Shown here piece by piece: positions 15,842 through 24,090 of a DNA stretch of 64,000 bases; within the stretch, counting starts at the first letter, position 1; each line of letters starts with the position of its first letter. The stretch lies in contig NZ_WLZY01000008.1 of the NCBI RefSeq assembly GCF_010122465.1, positions 1-64,000 on the forward strand, written 5' to 3'. The position numbers and the translations under genes were made by a program. The stretch comes from Phytoactinopolyspora mesophila (GTDB taxonomy: Bacteria > Actinomycetota > Actinomycetes > Jiangellales > Jiangellaceae). The notes under the pieces are model-generated. The model searched no databases. It was not told where the DNA came from and saw only the letters and a program-made list of their open reading frames with translations.

Positions 15842-17632
15842 TCAGCGATTCGGAGACATGCCGCCACTGAGCCGGTAGGCGATCTGCTGCAGCAGCACCA
15901 CGATCACCACCAGTAGGACGGACAGCGCCGAAGCGGTGAAAATCTCGCCTCGATGTAGTGCTTCGAAGATGCGGTAACTCATGGGTTGCCAGGCGGCCGG
16001 AGCCATCAGCACGGTGATACTCGTCTCCTTGATCACCGTGACGAACACCAGGATCGACCCGGCAAGCAAGCCCGGTGCCAGCAGCGGGAAGATCACCGTC
16101 GACACGGCGGTGAACCGGGACGCGCCGAGGCTGCTGGCCGCCTCCTCGACGTCGTTGCCGATCGCCTGCATGCTCCCGGCCGTCGACCGCAGCATGTACG
16201 GAAGCCGGCGGATCGCATACCCGACAACCAGCAGGAACGCACTCCCGGTCAGCACGAGGGGGCCCGCGTTGAAGGATTGGATGAGCGCGATGCCGAGCGC
16301 GATTCCCGGAACGATCAGCGGGATGGTGGTCAAGAAATCCAGACCGGTGGACTTGTGACGGTGCACGAAATAGGTGATGAACGTCCCGGCCACCAGGCAG
16401 ATCAGCAACGCTCCGGCGCCGAGGATCAGGCTGTTGATCACGTTGTCGAAACCCCGGCCGAAGACCCGCTCATAGTGGGCGAGGGTCCACTCCTGCGGAG
16501 CCAGGCTCGCGCTCCAGCGCCGCGAGAACGACATCACGAACACCGACAGCAACACCAGCGTCGGCAGCAGCACGACGATCGAGCTGTACACGGCCAGCCC
16601 GCGGCACAGCCCCTTGGACCGGTTGAGCTCGATGGTCGCACCTCTGCCGGTCAGTGTGCCGTACCCCTTGCCGCGCAGCACCAGCCGCTGGAGCCCGAAG
16701 AACGCCGCCACGACGGCCGTCATCACGATCACCAGAACCGAGGCGCCGGCCCAGTTGAAGAAACCCGCGATCTCGCGATAAGCCTGTACGACGATCAGGT
16801 TGAGGTCGGGCGGCGCGAGCACGATCGCCGCGCCGAAGTCGGAGAACGCGATCGCGAAGATCAGCAGGGCACTGGAGATCACCCCAGGCAGTGCCAGCGG
16901 CAGTGTCGCGGTGAAGAACGGCGTCATGCCGCGGGCGCCGAGGTTCATCGCCGCGTTCTCCACCGATACGTCAGCTACCCGGAAGGCCGCCACCATGGGC
17001 CAGAGGACGAACGGGAACAGGAAGAACACCATGGCCAGCACGATTCCGGTCATGGAATTGACGTTGAAGATCGTCCCGTCGCCGCCCAGGCGTTGATACA
17101 GAGCGGTCGCCCAGCCGGACCGGCCGAACATGATGATCAGGCCGCCGGCGCCGACCATCGTCGGGATCACGATCGGTACCGTGCACAACACCATGAGGGT
17201 GCGCTTGAACGGCATGGCCGTGCGCGCGATCCCGTACGCGATCGGCATCGCCATCAAGGTCGTGATCAGCGCCACCCAGGTCGCCAGCACCAGGCTGTTG
17301 CCCAGAGCCGAGACATAGGCCGGGCGGGTCACCGTGTCGATGAACGTGCCGAAGGACGCGTCGGCCAGCCGCTCCAGATTGGTGGTGCGCAGCTGCCCGT
17401 CGAAGACGGCGCCGAGCAGGTTGGCCGGCTGCCCGGTGAGGCTCACCACCACCAGCGAGATCAGCGGGATGAGCAGGAAGACGGCGAAGAACGTCCAGAT
17501 CAGTACGCGGACGACCCCTAGTGTGTCGAGATGGCGGCGCAACCAGCCGCGCGGCCCGGATCGCCCGGGGGCCGAATCGGCTTGCGGCCCCGTCTCCGGG
17601 GCGGCCGGCTCGCGGGTGCCCACGCCACTCAC
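15842..17632 (-). CDS. Double-module ABC transporter permease (FbpB/ThiP/PhnV type)
   Basis: 596-aa membrane protein containing two fused permease modules, about 40-310 and 345-590, each with about six spans. Each module ends in an EAA loop that docks the ATPase: VENAAMNLGARGMTPFFTATLPLALPG and VEEAASSLGASRFTAVSTVIFPLLAPG (shown here as homologous blocks). This layout is known for ferric iron, thiamine, 2-aminoethylphosphonate and related transporters. It overlaps the ATPase stop by four bases (ATGA), so subunits are made together. With a phosphodiesterase upstream and a phosphatase downstream, an organophosphate cargo is likely, though iron cannot be excluded. Confidence 0.9.
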   Translation of the reverse strand: MSGVGTREPAAPETGPQADSAPGRSGPRGWLRRHLDTLGVVRVLIWTFFAVFLLIPLISLVVVSLTGQPANLLGAVFDGQLRTTNLERLADASFGTFIDTVTRPAYVSALGNSLVLATWVALITTLMAMPIAYGIARTAMPFKRTLMVLCTVPIVIPTMVGAGGLIIMFGRSGWATALYQRLGGDGTIFNVNSMTGIVLAMVFFLFPFVLWPMVAAFRVADVSVENAAMNLGARGMTPFFTATLPLALPGVISSALLIFAIAFSDFGAAIVLAPPDLNLIVVQAYREIAGFFNWAGASVLVIVMTAVVAAFFGLQRLVLRGKGYGTLTGRGATIELNRSKGLCRGLAVYSSIVVLLPTLVLLSVFVMSFSRRWSASLAPQEWTLAHYERVFGRGFDNVINSLILGAGALLICLVAGTFITYFVHRHKSTGLDFLTTIPLIVPGIALGIALIQSFNAGPLVLTGSAFLLVVGYAIRRLPYMLRSTAGSMQAIGNDVEEAASSLGASRFTAVSTVIFPLLAPGLLAGSILVFVTVIKETSITVLMAPAAWQPMSYRIFEALHRGEIFTASALSVLLVVIVVLLQQIAYRLSGGMSPNR

Positions 17633-18858
17633 GGCCGGTCCTCCGGGGCGAGCAGGCGCACCCGCGACGGATGAACGCCGAGCACGACGTTGTCGCCGAC
17701 CTCCATCAACGACGACGGCCCGCCGAAGGAATGCTCGGCGAGAACCAGCCCGGCCGGCGTCTCGACCTCGTACTGCACGATGGCGCCCAGGAAACCGACG
17801 TGGCGCACCCTGCCCAGCAACTGGTTAGGCTCTCTCGTGCCGCCGCCGGCAGCGGAGCCACCATTGTCCGGCGCCCGCGACACGTTGATCGCCTCCGGCC
17901 GGATGAGCACCTTGCACTGCTTGTCAGCGGCGTCCCAGCTGTCTTCGGAGCGAAAGCCCAGGCCGCCGACGTCAACGCGTGACCCCACGCCGTCCGATCG
18001 CCCGGCGATCTGACCGTCCAGCAGGTTGGACGTCCCCACGAAGTCAGCCGCCCACGGCGTGGCTGGGCGTTCGTAGAGTTCCGATGGCTTGGCGACCTGG
18101 ACGATCTTGCCGTCTCGCATCAGCGCGATCCGGTCGGCCATGCTCATGGCCTCTTCCTGATCGTGGGTCACGAAGATCGTCGTGATGCCGACCCGCTGCT
18201 GGATGTCGCGGATCGTGTACCGCATCTGATTGCGCAGCTTGCGGTCCAGATTAGACAGCGGCTCGTCCATGAGCAGCACCGACGGCTGTTTGACCAATGC
18301 CCGCGCCAGGGCCACTCGCTGTTGCTGCCCGCCGGAGAGCTGGCTGATCTTGCGGCGTTCGTATCCGGCCAGATCCACCTGTTCCAGGGCCCGCGCCACC
18401 TCGTCGCGCACCTCCGCCTGCCGATGGGCGATCCGGCCGTTCAGCAGGCTGCCGATGGCTCCCGCCCGGCGGCCCACGCCCCCGTGCAGGCGGTCCATGA
18501 GCAGGCCGTAGGCCACATTGCGGAAGACGTCGTAATGCGGGAAGAGGGCGTAGTTCTGGAAGACCATGCCGGTGTCGCGTTGCGCGGGCGACAGCCCGGC
18601 GACCGCACGCCCGGCGATCTCCACGTGCCCTGACGTCGGCTGCTCGAAGCCGGCGATACACCGCATCGTGGTGGTTTTGCCGCATCCCGAGGGTCCGAGC
18701 AGCGCGAAGAACTCGCCCTGCTCGATGCCGACGCTGACGCCCTGGACAGCGACGGTGTCGTTGAACTTCTTCGTCAGGTCCCGGAGCACGAGGAAGCCGT
18801 CGCCGCCGGTAGCCGACGCCTGATCGGCCGTCTCGGCCAGCATGTTGTCAGCTGCCAT
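17629..18858 (-). CDS. ABC transporter ATPase (FbpC/PotA-like)
   Basis: 409-aa ATPase. Walker A GPSGCGKT is at about 55-62, the Q-loop is [13 protein letters not shown], the signature is LSGGQQQRV, Walker B is [12 protein letters not shown], and the switch His is in [14 protein letters not shown]. The C-terminal part is a TOBE-type regulatory domain. About 20 extra residues (roughly [19 protein letters not shown]) lie in the helical domain before the signature. ATG 18858 overlaps the binding-protein gene by 11 bp; ATG 18843 is an alternative. The open frame upstream of 18858 is inside the neighbour and was dropped. Confidence 0.9.
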   Translation of the reverse strand: MAADNMLAETADQASATGGDGFLVLRDLTKKFNDTVAVQGVSVGIEQGEFFALLGPSGCGKTTTMRCIAGFEQPTSGHVEIAGRAVAGLSPAQRDTGMVFQNYALFPHYDVFRNVAYGLLMDRLHGGVGRRAGAIGSLLNGRIAHRQAEVRDEVARALEQVDLAGYERRKISQLSGGQQQRVALARALVKQPSVLLMDEPLSNLDRKLRNQMRYTIRDIQQRVGITTIFVTHDQEEAMSMADRIALMRDGKIVQVAKPSELYERPATPWAADFVGTSNLLDGQIAGRSDGVGSRVDVGGLGFRSEDSWDAADKQCKVLIRPEAINVSRAPDNGGSAAGGGTREPNQLLGRVRHVGFLGAIVQYEVETPAGLVLAEHSFGGPSSLMEVGDNVVLGVHPSRVRLLAPEDRP

Positions 18859-19900
18859 AACGGTCTGCCCACTCCGTCCGGGTGCTGTCGTAGTTCTCCG
18901 AGACCCAGTCGACGTCGAGATCCATGGCGAAATCGACAACGTCCTCCGGAGACAGCGGGATCCGCATGTCGACCTCGTCATTGGCGACCAGGTAGTGCCA
19001 GTCGGCGCGGATCTGCTGGCCCTCAGGGCTCAGGAACCATTCGATGAACTGCTGCGCACCCTCCGGGTTGGGTCCGTCGGCGATCAGCGTGATCGGGTTG
19101 ACCAGCACGGGAGTGTTCTCGGGAATGTGGAACTCGACCGGCGCGCCCTGCTGCTCCTGCAACTGGTAGGGCATGAACTCGAAGGCCACGCCGAGCGAGG
19201 CCTCGCCCTGGGCCACCGCCTGGGTGGGCCCGGCCCCGGAGTCGGGGATGGCGCTGGCGTTCTCGACGATCTGATCGAAGTAGTCCCAGGCCGCGTCCTC
19301 GCCCTGCGACATCACCTGGCTGAGCACGAATAGCGTGGCGGTACCGGACGCCGCCGGGTTGGGCAGCTGGATCTCGCCGTGCCAGCGCTCGTCGGCCAGC
19401 TCCTCCCAGGTCTGTGGGAGCTCGTCCTCGCTGACCAGTTCGGTGTTGTAGGCCAGGCCGAGCACGAAGATGTCTGCCCCGATCCAGTACCACTCGTCGT
19501 CGCGCATCTGGATCGGTCCCTCGAACAGCTCCCAATCCGAGACGACGTCCGGGGTGTAGGACTCGAGGAGGCCGTTCTCCTTGGCGAACTCGAACGGCAT
19601 GAACCCGCCGCCGCCGTACCAGACGTCGCCACGCGGATTGTCCTGCTCGGCGAGCATCTGGTTGACGATCTCGTTGGTGCCGCCGGAGGTCACCGTCACG
19701 TTACCGCCGACCTGGTCCTCGAACGCCGACGCGATCTCCTCGGTCATGTCCGCGGTCTCGGGTGAATAGAAGTTGATCGTGCCGATGCCGCCGTCGTCGT
19801 TCGACCCGCCACACGAGGCGAGAAGCAGCGCGGCTGTCGCGAGCACGGCCGTCGTCCCCAGCGCTCTACGTGATCTCCGCCAGTTGTTCGTCGTACCCAT
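18848..19900 (-). CDS. ABC substrate-binding lipoprotein (Fe3+/phosphonate/organophosphate class)
   Basis: 350-aa extracellular binding protein with lipobox LLLASC (Cys30). The mature N-terminus INFYSPETADMTEEIASAFE and the block GGTNEIVNQMLAEQDNPRGDVWYGGGG match the family that serves iron, thiamine and phosphonate importers. GGAAGGAA precedes ATG 19900 by about 10 nt. It is the first gene of the transporter unit; only about 30 bp separate it from repeat cluster C, so the promoter must be within the repeat, within the phosphodiesterase gene, or shared with that gene. The cargo is inferred from neighbours, not from binding residues. Confidence 0.88.
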   Translation of the reverse strand: MGTTNNWRRSRRALGTTAVLATAALLLASCGGSNDDGGIGTINFYSPETADMTEEIASAFEDQVGGNVTVTSGGTNEIVNQMLAEQDNPRGDVWYGGGGFMPFEFAKENGLLESYTPDVVSDWELFEGPIQMRDDEWYWIGADIFVLGLAYNTELVSEDELPQTWEELADERWHGEIQLPNPAASGTATLFVLSQVMSQGEDAAWDYFDQIVENASAIPDSGAGPTQAVAQGEASLGVAFEFMPYQLQEQQGAPVEFHIPENTPVLVNPITLIADGPNPEGAQQFIEWFLSPEGQQIRADWHYLVANDEVDMRIPLSPEDVVDFAMDLDVDWVSENYDSTRTEWADRYGS

Positions 19901-19928
19901 ATCGATTTAGTTCCTTCCGTGAGTCCTC

Positions 19929-20017
19929 GGTGATCGTCAGTGCGTTGTGGTCGCTGTGGGGTGATCATCAGTACGCCGTGGTCGTTGGGTTACGACCACA
20001 ACGCACTGACGATCACC
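19929..20017. repeat. Intergenic palindromic repeat cluster, copy C
   Basis: Direct copies at 19929 and 19960 (31 bp apart) and an inverted copy at 19993-20017. The first copy is an exact 25-bp complement of the inverted copy, while the middle copy pairs with it imperfectly. So two alternative hairpins are possible. The stop codon of the phosphodiesterase gene (20013-20015) lies inside the repeat. Confidence 0.9.
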
Positions 20018-21890
20018 GGAGGGCGTGGGCGTCCGCCGCGATGAGCTCACCGGGATGAGCTCCGAGGTCACCCCGGTTCACGGCCTGCTCCGCCAGCCGC
20101 GCCGTACGGCTCCAGTCCTGCTGATCGATCGCGGCCAGCAACTGGTCGCGGATGTGTTTGGGGACCTCGGGCCCGGTGGCCAGCCGGACCAGACCCTCTG
20201 CCGACGCCTCCACGGTGACCACCGCCGACGCCTCGGCTTCTCCGGCCACACCGGTCACCACCGCAAACAATGTGTGCTCGCCCAGTTCCAGGCTGTCGGC
20301 GTCAATGACGCTGCCCTGTTCGACGGGCTCGCCGTCGAAGGTGATCTGGATGTCGTGCGCCCGCTCGGTGACGACCGCGGGGACGATGACGTCGCCGCGG
20401 CGCAGCACCGCGCCGTCGGCCGGAGAGACAATCTGCACGGTCGGCTCCTCGGGCACGGTCTGCACATGCCGCGCGTTCCATCCGACCAGCCGGCCCGGAT
20501 GGTCGGTGATCACGCCGTCCACGCCGAGGTCGCGCAGGATCTCCCACTGATCGGGATCGTTGACGGTGTACGGCATCACGGCGATGCCGGCGTCGTGCAG
20601 TTCTGCGATCGCCTCCGGGCGATCTTGGAGCCGCGCCCAGGACGGGTTGTAGGAGACAACGTCGAAATCCCGGGCGACCGCGGCCGGATCGGAGTCGATC
20701 GTCGAACGCAGCAACGCCAGGCGCAGGTCCGGCTCGATCTCACGCGCGTCACGAAGGACCTGCTCGTCGAAGCTCTGCAGGATCACCTGGTCGAGTTGGT
20801 CTCGCTCGCGGATCACATCGATCGTGGTCACCATCTCGTCATAGGTCTCCGGCCCCTTGATCTCGAGCAACAGTTCCGGGGCCCGGCCCTTCATCAGATC
20901 GAGGACGTCGGCCAGGGTGGGAACCGGCTGCCCGGCGAAGGCCGCCGAGAACCATGAGCCCGCGTCCAGGCCCGAGACATAGTCGGCGGTCACGTCCCGC
21001 AATGCGCCGGTGCCGTCGGTGGTGCGGTCGAGCGTGCTGTCATGTAGGACGATCGGCACCCCGTCGGTACTGCTGTGAACGTCGATTTCGATGTACTCCG
21101 CACCGGTGCGCATACCGGCTTCCACCGCCGCCAAGGTGTTCTCGGGCGCAACTCCGGAGTAACCCCGATGCGCGATCACCGCCGGAACCGAGTCCGGCCC
21201 GATCGGGCGGGTGATCGGGTCGTCGTCGATCTCAACGACCAGGACGTCATCAAAGGACACTGTTGCTCCGTTCGCTATCAGGCCGAGAACTCCTTCGTCA
21301 GAACGATGCAACGCGGCCGTGCTCACGACCACCTCATCGTCGAAAATCCAGGTGGCCCGGCTGCCCCGAACCTCGATCGCGACCCGCACATCGTTCCCCG
21401 TGCCGGCGTCGTACGGTGCGGGAGCGGTATCAGTCACGTTCCAGGAGTTCGAGGCCGTGCGCTGGGCGAATTCCAGGCCGTTGTGCGCTGAGGTGCCACT
21501 GCGCATGGTCGCGATCCACCACGGCGTCGAGCCGTCGGCGGCGATGTCGAGCGCCACGGCGGCCCAGCGTGCGCTGTTGACCACCTCATCGAACCGGACC
21601 GTTACCTCGACGCGGTAGTTACGCAGGTTCGGTCCGAAGGTGATCCGCGATTGCTGCGACGACGATTCGCTCGCGCCGACCAGCCGGCCGTCCTCGACGC
21701 TCCAGGCACCTTCGACGGCATTCCAGCCATCCGGGATCTCACCCCCGGAGAAGTCCTCACTGAGCACCACCCGAGGCTCGTCCGGCCCGGCCGCGGCGGG
21801 CACGTCGGAGGTGGCCGGCGCTGTGACAAGCAGGGCGGATGCCAGCGGCATGACCGCCAACGCCGAGACGGTGAGTTGGGCCAGCCGCAC
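20013..21890 (-). CDS. Secreted glycerophosphodiester phosphodiesterase, multidomain
   Basis: 625-aa exported enzyme expected to split glycerophosphodiesters into glycerol 3-phosphate and an alcohol. The signal peptide ends near residue 30. A beta-sandwich domain at about 45-225 (EDFSGGEIPDGWNAVEGAWSVEDGRLVG) resembles concanavalin-like carbohydrate-binding modules. The GDPD TIM barrel at about 238-485 has AHRGYSGVAPENT, EYIEIDVHSSTDGVPIVLHD and LLLEIKGP, giving the catalytic His pair and the metal acidic residues. An Ig-like domain follows (about 495-575), then a helical tail of the kind seen in extracellular actinomycete enzymes. GTG 21890 has AGGAGG 7 nt upstream. It precedes the organophosphate-type ABC unit, separated only by repeat C. 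Confidence 0.92.
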   Translation of the reverse strand: MRLAQLTVSALAVMPLASALLVTAPATSDVPAAAGPDEPRVVLSEDFSGGEIPDGWNAVEGAWSVEDGRLVGASESSSQQSRITFGPNLRNYRVEVTVRFDEVVNSARWAAVALDIAADGSTPWWIATMRSGTSAHNGLEFAQRTASNSWNVTDTAPAPYDAGTGNDVRVAIEVRGSRATWIFDDEVVVSTAALHRSDEGVLGLIANGATVSFDDVLVVEIDDDPITRPIGPDSVPAVIAHRGYSGVAPENTLAAVEAGMRTGAEYIEIDVHSSTDGVPIVLHDSTLDRTTDGTGALRDVTADYVSGLDAGSWFSAAFAGQPVPTLADVLDLMKGRAPELLLEIKGPETYDEMVTTIDVIRERDQLDQVILQSFDEQVLRDAREIEPDLRLALLRSTIDSDPAAVARDFDVVSYNPSWARLQDRPEAIAELHDAGIAVMPYTVNDPDQWEILRDLGVDGVITDHPGRLVGWNARHVQTVPEEPTVQIVSPADGAVLRRGDVIVPAVVTERAHDIQITFDGEPVEQGSVIDADSLELGEHTLFAVVTGVAGEAEASAVVTVEASAEGLVRLATGPEVPKHIRDQLLAAIDQQDWSRTARLAEQAVNRGDLGAHPGELIAADAHALR

Positions 21891-22110
21891 GGGGCACCTC
21901 CTGGACGAGGATCAGGGCAGGGACCAAACCGATCGAGACCGAGCAGAAACGTTCAGGCATACCCGAATTCCCGGGAGTCTAGGTGCCGCATTACGCTCGG
22001 TCAAGAGATGATCAAGGAGTAATCGGGCAGAAACCGCCATCTTGCGCCACTCTTGCTTCAAACTCGTGGACCGCGACTACTCTTCCAGCGCAGACCGCAC
22101 CGGCCCGCTG

Positions 22111-22220
22111 AGTCGAGGTGGTGGTTGTCGCCTCCATCCGGGGAGTGGTCGGGCGCGCGGAGGGGCGACGAAGGAGCGCCGCAGCGGGCGGGGATGGCGG
22201 CGACAACCACCACCTCGACT
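22111..22220. terminator. Long inverted repeat after endonuclease-like gene
   Basis: Arms 22111-22139 and 22192-22220 match over 29 bp with one mismatch, around a 52-nt loop. It lies just past the stop of the minus-strand gene at 22237 and upstream of the phosphodiesterase gene; a strong transcription end is likely. Confidence 0.7.
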
Positions 22221-22236
22221 CCCCCTGCCGGCTTCA

Positions 22237-23799
22237 TCACTCGTAGGGAATCAGTTCGGCGGCCGACGAGTACCCCGCAACGCCTGCCTCGATGACCAGC
22301 CGCAGATACCGGGCGCGCACCCCGGGCAGGCTGACGTCCTTGGGCAGCGAATCGCGGTCCCATTCCCCCGCCGCGGCGCGCTCGAACGACACACCGTCAA
22401 GACTCACCAGGTAGGTGTAGCGGAAGGCGATACCGCCGTATCCATTGATCCGCGGCTGGTACCGAACCGCTGTCAGTGTCCGCTCCCGGCTCAGGTCGAG
22501 GGTGAGCTGGTGCGGGTGGGCGTCCGGAGTTCCCGGTTCCGTACGCGAATGCCAGTACGTGCGCGGATCACCATCGACCACCAGCTCGGGGCCGTACCCC
22601 GCCGCGCTACTCGATGCGCTCGCGGTCATCTCCGCGGGCGGCACGGGCACACCGCCCGGATGACCGGGCAGCTCCGGCCATGCCCCAGCCTCCGGCTCGT
22701 CGACTGCTGGTCTCGCGGGAGAGTAGCCCGCGCCGCCAGCGGTGTCGCCGGCGAATCGCAGCCGGGAGACGACGGCGCCGTGGTCGGAGTAGAAGGGATA
22801 CAGGTCGTCGAGGTCGCCGCCTCGATGCTCGGGCAGCCGGCGGGTGCGCGTCGACGACGCGAGGACCTCCACGTCACCTTTGGCGAGCACGTAGTCCAGG
22901 CGCAGCGGGGCATACATGAACGAGTGACCGGCCGTCCAGGTTCGTCCCGGGTACCGGGCGACGTCGGGATGGGCGGACCGGAAAGTATCGACGAATCCCG
23001 CCTCGGCGAACATCGACATCACCGGCCATTGGAGAACCAGTCCTTCACGCCGCGGCGCCGCGGCCGCCGCTTCGGTCCAGTCCAAGTGCGACTGGGTGTT
23101 GAAGTCACCGCCCAGCAGCACCGGAGCGTCGTCGTCGACGTATCGCGGCAACCGGTCTTCGAGGATGAGCTTGGCCATCTCGATCCGGCGAGCGTGGTCG
23201 CTGGCCACCAGCTGAGCCTCGGTGTGTGTGCGTTCGATGCCTAGGGCTGTCTCCATGGCCGCCTGGTTGAGCGGCCCCCACGAACTGTCCAAATGCGAGA
23301 TCCACGTGGTGAACGCATGAAAGTGCCCGCCCGAGGGCAACCCGATCCGCGCACCGCCGAAGTGAAACGACGTCACCGGGAGCTCGCTGATGGCCGGGTA
23401 GATCTCCTGCACCGGCAGCCAGGTGAACAACCAGAGGTTGTCCCGGTCGAACGCCTGTTGAGGCTCGCGAGTGATCTGCACGCCGCGGAATACCCGGCCG
23501 TCGGAGGTGTCTCGATTGAGCGCTTCCTCGATCCGTTTCCCGAGTCCGTACGTCTCCACGAGGAAGATCAGATCCGGCCGCTCGCGGGCGAGGTAAGCGA
23601 GCAACTCGTTCTTGTTCTGCTCCTCGAAGCCGTGGGCATGCTGTTTGTCGAGGTTTCCGCCATGCCAAATGTTGAAAGCCATGACGTCGAGAACGGTTTC
23701 TCCGGGCGAGCTCACAGGGCCTCCTACATCGGCAATCGGAAATGAGCACGATGCGAGAACAAGTATGCACGGTACTGCTCGCTTTACGGAAGATCCCAT
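22237..23799 (-). CDS. Endonuclease/exonuclease/phosphatase-family lipoprotein with F5/8 type C domain
   Basis: 520-aa surface protein. Lipobox LVLASC places the lipid on about Cys18. The catalytic DNase I-like domain (about 35-375) has DVMAFNIWHGG, LIFLVETYG, LLGGDFNTQSHLDW and FYSDHGAVV; these give the metal Glu, the Asp-Asn pair and the terminal Asp-His of the family, so activity looks intact. A discoidin-like F5/8C sugar-binding domain covers about 385-520 (LVVDGDPRTYWHSR, YLRLVIEAG). Start ATG 23799 was chosen because the lipid signal begins there; the ribosome site is weak. The substrate could be extracellular DNA, a phosphodiester lipid or a phosphosugar. It is divergent from a family-5 ABC operon, possibly sharing a nutrient theme. 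Confidence 0.85.
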   Translation of the reverse strand: MGSSVKRAVPCILVLASCSFPIADVGGPVSSPGETVLDVMAFNIWHGGNLDKQHAHGFEEQNKNELLAYLARERPDLIFLVETYGLGKRIEEALNRDTSDGRVFRGVQITREPQQAFDRDNLWLFTWLPVQEIYPAISELPVTSFHFGGARIGLPSGGHFHAFTTWISHLDSSWGPLNQAAMETALGIERTHTEAQLVASDHARRIEMAKLILEDRLPRYVDDDAPVLLGGDFNTQSHLDWTEAAAAAPRREGLVLQWPVMSMFAEAGFVDTFRSAHPDVARYPGRTWTAGHSFMYAPLRLDYVLAKGDVEVLASSTRTRRLPEHRGGDLDDLYPFYSDHGAVVSRLRFAGDTAGGAGYSPARPAVDEPEAGAWPELPGHPGGVPVPPAEMTASASSSAAGYGPELVVDGDPRTYWHSRTEPGTPDAHPHQLTLDLSRERTLTAVRYQPRINGYGGIAFRYTYLVSLDGVSFERAAAGEWDRDSLPKDVSLPGVRARYLRLVIEAGVAGYSSAAELIPYE

Positions 23800-23992
23800 C
23801 TTGACCGCGCAACTAGCCGAGTCAATACTTCGCCTTGGGTCCAGTCGGCCAACGCCGCAGGTCATGACCGATCTCAACATACGGTCCCCTGCGGTGCAGT
23901 AATCGTGTCACCTGAGGTTCAGCCTGCCGCCACTCGTCGATCGCATGTTGCTCACTTTCTGAGCGTTTTTGCATGAAATTCTCTCCAAACGA

Positions 23993-24021
23993 TTGACAAT
24001 CAGCACACAGACCAGATACCA
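23993..24021 (+). promoter_or_regulatory. Candidate promoter of family-5 ABC operon
   Basis: TTGACA at 23993-23998 is followed after about 16 bp by a weak -10-like AGATACC stretch. It lies in the 291-bp divergent region 23800-24090, about 70 bp before the lipoprotein start. Nothing else in that region was recognised. Confidence 0.35.
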
Positions 24022-24090
24022 CAGGCAACACAGAGTCATCGCTTCCCTGAACTGCCCCGTGACGGACCTCGGCCTAGGAGCATGCTCATC

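Noticed and set aside
15986-17521. Plus-strand open frame of 511 codons opposite the double permease
   Set aside because: Extremely His/Asp/Arg-rich product typical of antisense to membrane spans; the permease is certain.
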